DNA of 6,262 nt, taken from Clostridiales bacterium. Its GTDB lineage: Bacteria > Bacillota > Clostridia > Saccharofermentanales > UBA5734. Shown in pieces: positions 1 to 5,638 of the stretch (position 1 is its first letter; every line of letters starts with the position of its first letter). A program made the position numbers and the translations under genes. The stretch is taken from assembly GCA_007133255.1 (NCBI GenBank), contig SLMY01000046.1, positions 1 to 6,262 on the forward strand, given 5' to 3'. The notes beneath the pieces are model-generated. The model saw only the letters and a list, made by a program, of their open reading frames with translations, ran no database searches and had not been told where the DNA came from.

Positions 1-30
1 AATGTTTGTAGCCGGCGGCTTTTTTTTTTT
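1..30 (+). terminator. Rho-independent terminator, 3' part, of a gene left of the window
   Basis: AGCC (10-13) can pair with GGCT (17-20) around a GGC loop, followed directly by an uninterrupted run of T from 20 to 30. The visible stem is only 4 bp. The GC-rich arm and long T-run suggest that bases 1-20 are the 3' arm of a longer hairpin whose 5' arm lies outside the window (inference). It would end a plus-strand transcript coming from the left. Confidence 0.6.
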
Positions 31-176
31 AGTTTTGTGTTCAACCAGGCTGGACATCGACAGTGGGTTCACATTAGTTGACATCTAATTGATTAAGAAA
101 ACGAACAAACAGGCTTGCCGCTGAACGTTTAGATTTTTCATTCTTACTGCTGAGAACAGGGAGATCGTTCAGGCAC
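31..176. other. Intergenic stretch with no supported feature
   Basis: Between the left-edge terminator and the HEAT-gene terminator I find no open reading frame with a ribosome binding site, no RNA gene and no repeat. A TTGACA at 78-83 has no matching -10 box at 16-18 bases, so it is not called a promoter. Confidence 0.5.
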
Positions 177-210
177 AAGAAAAAGGCGGTTTCATTGCTG
201 AAGCCGCCTT
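177..210 (-). terminator. Rho-independent terminator of the HEAT-repeat gene
   Basis: AAGGCGG (183-189) pairs with CCGCCTT (204-210), and the stem continues inward through TTTC (190-193) against GAAG (200-203) with one G-U pair. This gives an 11-bp stem with a six-base loop. Read on the minus strand it is followed by TTTTT, C, TT (184-177). It lies 88 bases past the stop codon of the HEAT gene. The plus-strand side has no T-run, so it works leftward. Confidence 0.85.
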
Positions 211-297
211 CATATTATAAGAACGTAAATTTACTGTTATGATTGAGTCTATCCAAATCTGCGCAGTATAAGTAAGACTATTGGATAAAGCCGATCA

Positions 298-654
298 TCA
301 GATCATTTCCTCTTCAGGATCAACTTGTTTGGAGATATTGAAAATCGCATGTTTCGCTGCCGCTACCAGCTCTTCATCCTTCTCTTTTTCAATATAGTCC
401 TGAAGATGTGTTTTGGTTACACCATTTCCCATCTCAGCCATACCTTCGATTGTTGCCATACGAATCTCTTTGTCTGGGTCATGAAGCATAATAATCAGAT
501 TGTTAACGGCTGTGTCATCACCAATTGACGCAAGTGCCTTGATTGCTTTTATGCGGACATCTTTTTTTCTGTCATTAAGCATAGCAACCAGTTTGACGCT
601 TTTGTTCTTTTGAGCGTACCTTTCAATTTGTGCTGTTTTGTCTCCAAAAATCAT
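298..654 (-). CDS. Small HEAT-repeat protein
   Basis: The 118-residue product is almost entirely alpha-helical HEAT or PBS-lyase-type repeats: roughly residues 18-45, 49-76 and 80-110. Each has the paired-helix pattern with a conserved Asp/Arg turn, such as KDVRIKAIKALASIG and KEIRMATIEGMAEMG. There is no signal peptide or membrane segment, so it should be cytosolic. Such repeats form a curved scaffold that binds proteins; no catalytic residues are visible and the partner is unknown. The C-terminal tail is acidic (DPEEEM). The ATG at 654 is supported by a perfect AAGGAGG (662-668) seven bases upstream. The gene stands alone, with its own terminator at 177-210, and is divergent from the aminopeptidase gene. 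A 14-bp inverted repeat lies just upstream (683-741). Family assignment is firm; the cellular role is unknown. Confidence 0.85.
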   Translation of the reverse strand: MIFGDKTAQIERYAQKNKSVKLVAMLNDRKKDVRIKAIKALASIGDDTAVNNLIIMLHDPDKEIRMATIEGMAEMGNGVTKTHLQDYIEKEKDEELVAAAKHAIFNISKQVDPEEEMI

Positions 655-682
655 AAAGAATCCTCCTTCGCTCTGAACACAT

Positions 683-741
683 ATAATTGATGCTTAAATT
701 GTCTTAAACATATGGTTACATCCAGTATAAGCATCAATTAT
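683..741. repeat. Perfect 14-bp inverted repeat upstream of the HEAT gene
   Basis: ATAATTGATGCTTA (683-696) is repeated exactly in inverted orientation as TAAGCATCAATTAT (728-741), with 31 bases between. A CATATG palindrome (709-714) sits at the centre, and a second CATATG lies just outside the right arm (748-753). The left arm ends 14 bases before the ribosome binding site of the HEAT gene. The arms could be a split operator (centres about 45 bp apart, close to four helical turns) or a long-loop hairpin in the 5' untranslated region. There is no T-run after either arm, so it is not a simple terminator. The function is inference; the repeat itself is seen directly. Confidence 0.75.
724..729 (-). 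promoter_or_regulatory. Possible -10 box of the HEAT-gene promoter
   Basis: On the minus strand these bases read TATACT, five of six to the consensus, placing a transcription start near 717 and a leader of about 60 bases. It overlaps the edge of the right arm of the inverted repeat, so a protein bound there would block it. No good -35 box is found 16-18 bases upstream, so this is weakly supported. Confidence 0.3.
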
Positions 742-923
742 GAACTACATATGAAGCGTTATTTAAAACAACCCCTCAAATCTTTTCTAGGTAAATTATA
801 TCATTGTTAAGTCATAGAAAACAGTTAAATAATAAGCTTGAGAAGACAATCTGCAACAATATTGCTGTTCTTTGATCATTTTAGCGCATTTTTGAACTGA
901 CATGTTTCAGATTAATGTCATTA
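742..923. other. AT-rich divergent intergenic region
   Basis: This is the rest of the 414-base gap between the HEAT gene and the aminopeptidase gene, outside the inverted repeat and the promoter listed separately. It is AT-rich, with no reading frame that has a ribosome binding site. The only structure noted is an 8-bp palindrome CAATATTG near 857-864, which can arise by chance in such sequence. Confidence 0.5.
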
Positions 924-932
924 TGATATGAT
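924..932 (+). promoter_or_regulatory. Extended -10 promoter for the aminopeptidase operon
   Basis: TGATATGAT matches an extended -10 element (TG, one base, then TATGAT at 927-932). An overlapping TATGAT lies at 922-927, with CTGACA (897-902) as a possible -35 box at 19 bases. Transcription would start near 939, giving a leader of about 130 bases before the chosen start at 1069. That leader has no T-box sequence (TGGNACCGCG) and no terminator-like hairpin with a T-run. Confidence 0.45.
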
Positions 933-1057
933 TTCATTAACGCGGATTCATCTTCTGGTATCAATCAGGGGCGGCTCTGTTGGCTGGAAGCAAGAAAAAG
1001 ACAGTTTGCAGCACGAATTAGGCTGGAACTAAAGGAACGCATCAATGCACCACAAGC

Positions 1058-1063
1058 AGGAGG
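1058..1063 (+). promoter_or_regulatory. Ribosome binding site that decides the aminopeptidase start
   Basis: A perfect AGGAGG sits five bases before the ATG at 1069. The in-frame ATG at 1045 lies 13 bases before this site and has only a weaker AAAGGAA (1031-1037) in front, so 1069 is preferred. Confidence 0.8.
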
Positions 1064-1068
1064 ACAGA

Positions 1069-2427
1069 ATGACAAAACAGCACATTCAGCAGGCTCAAGA
1101 CCTGATCAGCTTTATCAACCGCAGTCCGTCACCTTATCACGCGGCTGCTGTCATGGTTGACAATTTGGACCATGATGGTTATCAGCCATACGATGGCCGT
1201 TCAAATCTCGCGGCCGGTGACAAGAAGTATGTCCTGCGTGACGGCTCCGCTGTTTTTGCCTTTTCCATAGGCAAAAAACCTTTGGACACCGGGTTTAGAA
1301 TGATCGCGGCTCATACAGATGCTCCCGGTTTGAAGATAAAGCCGCAAAGCCTGATCCGGCAGGCAAACTGCCTATGTCTGAACACCGAAGTTTACGGCGG
1401 ACCTATTCTGCATACCTGGTTCGATCGGCCCCTGTCTTTAGCTGGGCAGGTCGCATTGCGCAGTAATAACATCTGGCAGCCAGATATCAGTCTCATAAAT
1501 ATCAAACGCCCGATTCTGATGATCCCCAGCCTGGCGATTCATATGCATCGTGATGTCAATGAGTCAAACGCTATACAGAAAGCGAAAAGTCTCCTGCCGG
1601 TTATAGGCCTGGTATCAGAGGAAAAGAGCTGCGGCAAAAAAATGAGCGGCGATACAGTAGAACAGGTACAAGAAAAAAACACACAGATCCGGCATACGTC
1701 ACCCGATGATTTCGAAGCGATCCTGGCTCGTGAAATGGGCGTTGCTAAAGAAGATATTCTTGACTATTCACTCTTTCTTTATGACACAACACCCGCTTGC
1801 CTGGTTGGTCTGAATCAGGAAATGGTTTCAGCGCCCCATCTGGATAATCTGGGTATGGTCCATGCGTCCATGAGCGCGCTGCTTGGGGCTGAAGAGCATG
1901 ATGGAATCAATCTGATCGCCTGTTTCGATCACGAGGAAATCGGCAGCAGGACAAGACAAGGGGCCGGTTCTTCAACGCTTCGTGATATCATGGAGAAAAT
2001 AGTTTATGGCTTGGGAGGCAGCCGGAACGACTTTCTGAATAGCTTTGACATGTCGTTTTTGCTGTCAGCCGACCAGGCCCATGCCCTTCACCCGAACTAT
2101 CAGGAAGCAGCTGACCAAACAAATCAGCCTCAAATTAATCAGGGCCCGGTTCTGAAGACATCAGCAAGTCAGTCATATTTGACAGATGCAAGAGCGATGG
2201 CGACTTTTAAACAGATCTGCCGGGAAGCACATGTCACCTGTCAGGTTTTCGCTAATCGAAGCGACAAGCGAAGCGGCTCAACAGTCGGACCGTTAACTGT
2301 TGAAAAAACGCCGGTTCGTGGTGTTGACATTGGAAATCCAATCTGGGCGATGCATGCTATCCGGGAAACAGGCGGGACGGCCGATCAGGACGCGATGATT
2401 CGGATTATGAAACGGTTTTTCAGTTAA
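1069..2427 (+). CDS. apeB: M18-family aminopeptidase (aspartyl aminopeptidase type)
   Basis: The 452-residue product is a cytosolic di-zinc aminopeptidase that removes N-terminal residues from peptides, by family knowledge with preference for acidic residues. All metal and catalytic positions of the fold are visible: HTDAPG (His82, Asp84), the bridging Asp259 in APHLDN, CFDHEEIGS with the catalytic Glu289 and zinc ligand Glu290, Asp335 in SADQAHALHPNY, and the final His429 in AMHAIRE. The M18 signature TEVYGGPILHTWFDRPL (106-122) is intact. HTDAPGLKIKP is closer to the ApeB branch than to the ApeA branch. Family members are usually about 430-460 residues, so this is full length. There is no signal peptide. 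The start at 1069 is chosen on its AGGAGG; starting at ATG 1045 would add eight poorly conserved residues. A DUF1638 gene follows after 64 bases on the same strand with no terminator between, so they are probably co-transcribed. Substrate preference is inferred. Confidence 0.93.
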   Translation: MTKQHIQQAQDLISFINRSPSPYHAAAVMVDNLDHDGYQPYDGRSNLAAGDKKYVLRDGSAVFAFSIGKKPLDTGFRMIAAHTDAPGLKIKPQSLIRQANCLCLNTEVYGGPILHTWFDRPLSLAGQVALRSNNIWQPDISLINIKRPILMIPSLAIHMHRDVNESNAIQKAKSLLPVIGLVSEEKSCGKKMSGDTVEQVQEKNTQIRHTSPDDFEAILAREMGVAKEDILDYSLFLYDTTPACLVGLNQEMVSAPHLDNLGMVHASMSALLGAEEHDGINLIACFDHEEIGSRTRQGAGSSTLRDIMEKIVYGLGGSRNDFLNSFDMSFLLSADQAHALHPNYQEAADQTNQPQINQGPVLKTSASQSYLTDARAMATFKQICREAHVTCQVFANRSDKRSGSTVGPLTVEKTPVRGVDIGNPIWAMHAIRETGGTADQDAMIRIMKRFFS

Positions 2428-2491
2428 CCTTGATCAGTTATGAACCCAAAATGAACTTATAAATGAAAGTAACAGCAAGGCAGGAGTTTTT

Positions 2492-3325
2492 ATGGAAGTG
2501 AAAAAAGAAAAGAATGTATACAGGCAAGATAAAGATCACTCAGAAAATGAAAGACATGTCTTAAAGTTTTCTCCTGGCGGCAAGCGTTTTAAGGTTATTG
2601 CCTGTGAGATTTTATTTCGTGAGGTTTGCCGATGTGCGGCAGATTCAAAAAATATTATTGATCCCGTTTTTATGGCCAAAGGATTACATGACATAGGCGA
2701 AGCGAAGATGACAACTCGTCTTCAGAAAGAAATAGATGCTGTTGATCCAGATAAATACGACGCGATTTTACTGGTTTACGGATTATGCAACAATGGTGTT
2801 CGTGGGTTATCCGCCAGGCTTCCCCTTGTTATTCCCAGAGCACATGACTGCATCACGCTGCTGATGGGCTCAAAAGAAGAATATCAGCGCTATTTCAATG
2901 AGAAGGCAGGCACTTATTTTAAGTCAACCGGCTGGATTGAAAGAGACGAGGGCTTCATTGAAGGTGAAGATGGCACATCGATCACTTCTCAGCTTGGGAT
3001 GAATCGAACCTATGCGGAATACGTTGAAGCCTACGGTGAAGAAAACGCTGCTTATTTGATGGAAACGCTGGGAGACTGGCTGCATCAGTATCATCGCCTG
3101 GCTTATATTGACACCAATACAGGTGATAAAGACGCGAATATTGAACAAACCAGGCAGCAGGCAGAGGAGCGAGGCTGGGAATACGAAACACTGCAGGGAG
3201 ACACTCGCCTGATCAGCCAGCTTTTCAGCGGTGAATGGCCTGAAGCTGAGTTTCTGGTTGTTGAACCTGATGAGAAAATCATGCCGTCGTATGATGAAGA
3301 CGTTGTTAAATCGCAGCCTGACTGA
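2492..3325 (+). CDS. DUF1638 domain protein
   Basis: The 277-residue protein matches the DUF1638 family by recall of its conserved blocks: KVIACEILFREV (34-45), YGLCNNG (96-102), IPRAHDC followed by ITLLMGS (114-127), a GTYFKSTGWIE segment (140-150), and a C-terminal GDTRLISQLFSGEWPEAEFLVVEP part (236-259). Cysteines 38, 46, 48, 99 and 120 lie in or near the conserved blocks, with His118 close by, so metal or corrinoid-related binding is conceivable but unproven. Residues 1-30 are charged and variable. There is no signal peptide or membrane helix. The ATG at 2492 has AGGAG (2482-2486) five bases upstream. Family members in methanogens and acetogens are often beside corrinoid methyltransferase genes (recalled knowledge); none is seen here, and the upstream neighbour is a peptidase. 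Its stop codon lies inside the hairpin shared with ilvN. The molecular function is unknown. Confidence 0.85.
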   Translation: MEVKKEKNVYRQDKDHSENERHVLKFSPGGKRFKVIACEILFREVCRCAADSKNIIDPVFMAKGLHDIGEAKMTTRLQKEIDAVDPDKYDAILLVYGLCNNGVRGLSARLPLVIPRAHDCITLLMGSKEEYQRYFNEKAGTYFKSTGWIERDEGFIEGEDGTSITSQLGMNRTYAEYVEAYGEENAAYLMETLGDWLHQYHRLAYIDTNTGDKDANIEQTRQQAEERGWEYETLQGDTRLISQLFSGEWPEAEFLVVEPDEKIMPSYDEDVVKSQPD

Positions 3326-3344
3326 AACAGTTCAGTCAGCTGCG
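3312..3344. terminator. Hairpin shared by the two converging genes
   Basis: CTGACTGAA (3318-3326) pairs perfectly with TTCAGTCAG (3331-3339) around an ACAG loop. After one bulged C (3317), CGCAG (3312-3316) pairs with CTGCG (3340-3344), giving 14 bp in all. The stop codon of the DUF1638 gene (3323-3325) is in the left arm, and that of ilvN (3336-3338, minus strand) is in the right arm. There is no good T-run on either side (the minus strand has only a short TTT after it). It may be a weak bidirectional terminator or a 3'-end-protecting stem; termination is inferred. Confidence 0.6.
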
Positions 3345-3812
3345 GCTCATTGCGATCAGGCCTGTCCTGATTATCTGCCTGATCCCAAAAGGCTCAAGCA
3401 TGTCAAGAAAGGCTTTAATTTTGTCAGCCTGTCCGGTTATCTCCAGTGTTAACCGGTGATGCGACACATCAACAATATGAGCCCGGAAAATCTCAGCGAT
3501 CTGAATGATCTCAGATCGATTTTCAGGAGACGCGTCCATTTTTACAAGCAGTAATTCACGCTGGATTGAGTCTTGATCAGACAGCACCTCAATCTCAATC
3601 ACATCAATCAGCTTGTCCAGCTGCTTGCAGACCTGGTCGACAACCGCTTCGTCACCATTAACAACAATGGTCATACGTGAACAGCCCGGTTTTTCAGCGA
3701 TACCTACAGCCAGACTTTCTATGTTAAAGTTTCTGCGGCTGAATAAACCGGAAACCTTCGACAGCAGACCAGGATGATTATTAACTAATACAGACAGATG
3801 GTACTGATTCAT
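3336..3812 (-). CDS. ilvN: Acetolactate synthase small (regulatory) subunit
   Basis: The 158-residue product is the regulatory subunit of acetohydroxyacid synthase (often also named IlvH). It activates IlvB and gives feedback inhibition by valine. An N-terminal ACT domain (about 3-75) begins HLSVLVNNHPGLLSKVSGLF. Asn12, Gly15 and Asn30 line up with E. coli IlvH Asn11, Gly14 and Asn29, which form the valine site, so feedback control is probably kept. The C-terminal domain (about 84-158) ends with the family block PFGIRQIIRTGLIAMSR. Length is normal. The ATG at 3812 is chosen because AAAGGA (3822-3827) lies nine bases upstream. The in-frame ATG at 3821 overlaps the ilvB stop as ATGA but touches that ribosome binding site, so it is unlikely to be used. 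Only five bases separate the ilvB stop from this start, so translation is probably coupled. ilvC does not follow. Confidence 0.95.
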   Translation of the reverse strand: MNQYHLSVLVNNHPGLLSKVSGLFSRRNFNIESLAVGIAEKPGCSRMTIVVNGDEAVVDQVCKQLDKLIDVIEIEVLSDQDSIQRELLLVKMDASPENRSEIIQIAEIFRAHIVDVSHHRLTLEITGQADKIKAFLDMLEPFGIRQIIRTGLIAMSRS

Positions 3813-3817
3813 TTTTC

Positions 3818-5470
3818 TCATTCCTTTCGCAAAGGATATAAAGTTGGTTCATGCGGATCAATGCGGCACTCAAGCAAATAGGGTTTTCCAGATTCAAGCA
3901 TTCGGTCCAGAGCCGGGTCAATTTGCTTATTATCACTTAAGAACGCGTGATCAAAACCATAGGCTGCCGCAAGTTGCTGGAAATCAGGATTTTCCTCAAG
4001 AAAAACCTGTGAATAGCGGCGGTTGTACTTCAAACTTTGAATCTCATGTACCATACCCAGCCGGTTATTATTGAGTAGCAGGATTTTTACCGGCAATTTC
4101 TGCTGCTTGATCGTTCCCATTTCCTGCAGTGACATCTGCAGACTGCCGTCACCACTGACAGCAATGACCGTTTTATCCGGGCAGGCACATTTTACACCGA
4201 GCGCCGCAGGAAGACCATAACCCATGGTTCCCATCCCTCCTGAACTGATAAACGTACGGGGTTTTCTGATTGGATAATGGTTGGCGGCCCAGATTTGATT
4301 CTGGCCGACTTCTGTTGTGATAATAGCTTCTGGACCGGCTTTTTCCCCAAGCCGTCTCAGTAACAGTGGTGGATAGATGCTGTTTTTATAGACTGGCTCA
4401 GGCGGCCAGTTATGCTGCCGCTCACGTAAAGACTCAATCTGATCAAGCCATTGACTGATATCCATCTTCAAGTTAAAAGCAGTGATGGCGTCCAATGCCA
4501 GCCTGGCATCAGAGAGAACGGGCAAATGCGCTTTTATATTTTTACCAATCTCCGCCGGATCAATATCAATATGAACAATTTTAGCTTTGCGGGCTATTTC
4601 AGCCGCGGAACCCATCGCACGATTGCCAACTCTGGCACCAGCTAAAATAACCAGATCAGCATGATGCAGCGCGAAGTTCGCGGCAAATGTGCCATGTGAA
4701 CCCATCGTTCCCAGGTAAAGCGGGTGATCGCAAGGGACTGAGCCAATCCCCATCATAGTTGTAATGACAGGCATTGGATGCCGGCTCAGAAGCTTAATGA
4801 GTGATTCAGAAGCATGCCCGCTGATGATACCGCCGCCGGCGCAGATGACCGGGCGTTGTGACTGCCGGAGCAGCTCATATAGTTTTTCCTTTTCAGTTTC
4901 GCTGATCATCCGGTTTGGCTTGTAACCGGGCAGCGTGATGGTTTCCGGATAGTTAAAGACTAAAAGCTGCGCCTGGACATCAACGGGTACATCAATCAGA
5001 ACCGGACCCGGCCGGCCAGAAGCGGCAAGATAAAAAGCTTCCCGGAAAACACGCGGCAGGTCATAGGCTGACTTTACCAGGTAGTTATGTTTTGTAAAGG
5101 GAGATGTGGCACCGGTTATGTCCACTTCCTGGAAACTGTCACTGCCAATGAGATCAGAAGCAACCTGTCCGGTAATGGCGATCAATGGGATTGAGTCCAT
5201 GTAAGCAGTCGCGATGCCTGTTATCAGATTAGTCGCTCCCGGACCGGAAGTCGCGATGCAGACACCTGTCTTTCCAGAGGCTCTGGCATAACCGCTGGCA
5301 GCATGGGCCGCCCCCTGCTCGTTACGAGTGAGCACATGATGAAGATCTGAATCAAGCAGCGCGTCATAAAACGGACAGATGGCAGCTCCTGGATAGCCAA
5401 AAACAGTTTCAATTTTTTCAAGCTCCAATGCGCGTACCATTGCTTGAGCACCTGTTATTTTCGCGTTCAT
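3818..5470 (-). CDS. ilvB: Acetolactate synthase large (catalytic) subunit
   Basis: The 550-residue thiamine-diphosphate enzyme makes 2-acetolactate from two pyruvates, and 2-aceto-2-hydroxybutyrate from pyruvate plus 2-oxobutyrate, the first common step to valine, leucine and isoleucine. The N-terminal PYR domain has the catalytic Glu51 in TRNEQGAAHAASGYARASGK. GQVASDLIGSDSFQE (101-115) and KH at 127-128 follow. The middle FAD-binding domain runs from about 190 to 340. The C-terminal PP domain has the thiamine-diphosphate motif GDGS (440-443) to NNN (467-469). Two sites are unusual: the FAD-domain RFDDR motif reads RVGNR (280-284), and the herbicide-site Trp is Ile477 in GMVHEIQ. Pairing with ilvN marks it as the anabolic enzyme, not catabolic AlsS. 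The ATG at 5470 has AAAGGAG seven bases upstream; longer reading from 5515 is ruled out because that codon lies in the promoter -10 box. Confidence is high. Confidence 0.96.
   Translation of the reverse strand: MNAKITGAQAMVRALELEKIETVFGYPGAAICPFYDALLDSDLHHVLTRNEQGAAHAASGYARASGKTGVCIATSGPGATNLITGIATAYMDSIPLIAITGQVASDLIGSDSFQEVDITGATSPFTKHNYLVKSAYDLPRVFREAFYLAASGRPGPVLIDVPVDVQAQLLVFNYPETITLPGYKPNRMISETEKEKLYELLRQSQRPVICAGGGIISGHASESLIKLLSRHPMPVITTMMGIGSVPCDHPLYLGTMGSHGTFAANFALHHADLVILAGARVGNRAMGSAAEIARKAKIVHIDIDPAEIGKNIKAHLPVLSDARLALDAITAFNLKMDISQWLDQIESLRERQHNWPPEPVYKNSIYPPLLLRRLGEKAGPEAIITTEVGQNQIWAANHYPIRKPRTFISSGGMGTMGYGLPAALGVKCACPDKTVIAVSGDGSLQMSLQEMGTIKQQKLPVKILLLNNNRLGMVHEIQSLKYNRRYSQVFLEENPDFQQLAAAYGFDHAFLSDNKQIDPALDRMLESGKPYLLECRIDPHEPTLYPLRKE
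3822..3828 (-). promoter_or_regulatory. Ribosome binding site of ilvN inside the end of ilvB
   Basis: On the minus strand GAAAGGA lies within the last codons of ilvB. It is nine bases from the ATG at 3812 and zero bases from the ATG at 3821, which decides the start in favour of 3812. Confidence 0.7.
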
Positions 5471-5477
5471 CAAAATA

Positions 5478-5484
5478 CTCCTTT
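5478..5484 (-). promoter_or_regulatory. Ribosome binding site of ilvB
   Basis: AAAGGAG on the minus strand, seven bases before the ATG at 5470. The upstream in-frame ATGs at 5506 and 5515 have no such site, so this fixes the start. Confidence 0.85.
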
Positions 5485-5513
5485 CGATGATTCCGTATTG
5501 ATACATGGCGACC

Positions 5514-5542
5514 ATTATAGCGAAAATGACCGGTTTTGTCTT
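5514..5542 (-). promoter_or_regulatory. Sigma-A-type promoter of ilvBN
   Basis: On the minus strand a perfect TATAAT (5519-5514) is preceded, 17 bases upstream, by AAGACA (5542-5537), four of six to the -35 consensus. Transcription would begin near 5507, giving an untranslated leader of about 37 bases to the ATG at 5470. That is too short for a T-box or leader-peptide attenuator, so control by amino acid supply would have to act at the promoter or through feedback on the enzyme (inference). Confidence 0.75.
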
Positions 5543-5601
5543 TGTGTTACAGACTTGTATTCTGGCTGATTTCTGACATTATTGTTTGAATGGATTATCT
5601 G

Positions 5602-5619
5602 GATCAGCCCTCGCTAATC
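5602..5619 (-). terminator. Weak hairpin between the edge gene and ilvB
   Basis: On the minus strand GATTAGC and GCTGATC form a 7-bp stem with one G-U pair and a GAGG loop, 20 bases past the stop codon of the upstream gene. No T-run follows, so termination is doubtful and some read-through into ilvB is possible. Confidence 0.25.
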
Positions 5620-5638
5620 AGCTGTTTTTAATGAGACA

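Noticed and set aside
78..106. TTGACA at 78-83 as a -35 box
   Set aside because: The hexamer 17 bases downstream is ACGAAC, nothing like TATAAT, and no plus-strand gene follows.
250..287. TATCCAA / TTGGATA 7-bp inverted repeat after the HEAT gene
   Set aside because: It has a 24-base loop and no T-run, and overlapping AGTCT/AGACT pairs exclude it; the stronger terminator at 177-210 explains the 3' end.
928..1032. A 34-codon plus-strand frame (ATG at 928, TAA at 1030-1032) in the leader of the aminopeptidase gene
   Set aside because: Its ATG overlaps the -10 box of the likely promoter and has no ribosome binding site, so it is probably chance.
940..1068. T-box or riboswitch in the 130-base leader of the aminopeptidase gene
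   Set aside because: TGGAACTAAAGGAAC (1024-1038) superficially recalls the T-box core, but the ACCGCG part is missing and there is no terminator/antiterminator pair.
3231..3452. Plus-strand open frame overlapping the ends of the DUF1638 and ilvN genes
   Set aside because: It lies in a shifted frame across two well-supported genes and has no ribosome binding site.
5471..5515. A 15-residue N-terminal extension of IlvB starting at 5515
   Set aside because: That codon lies inside the TATAAT -10 box, so it would not be transcribed from this promoter; the added residues match nothing in the family.
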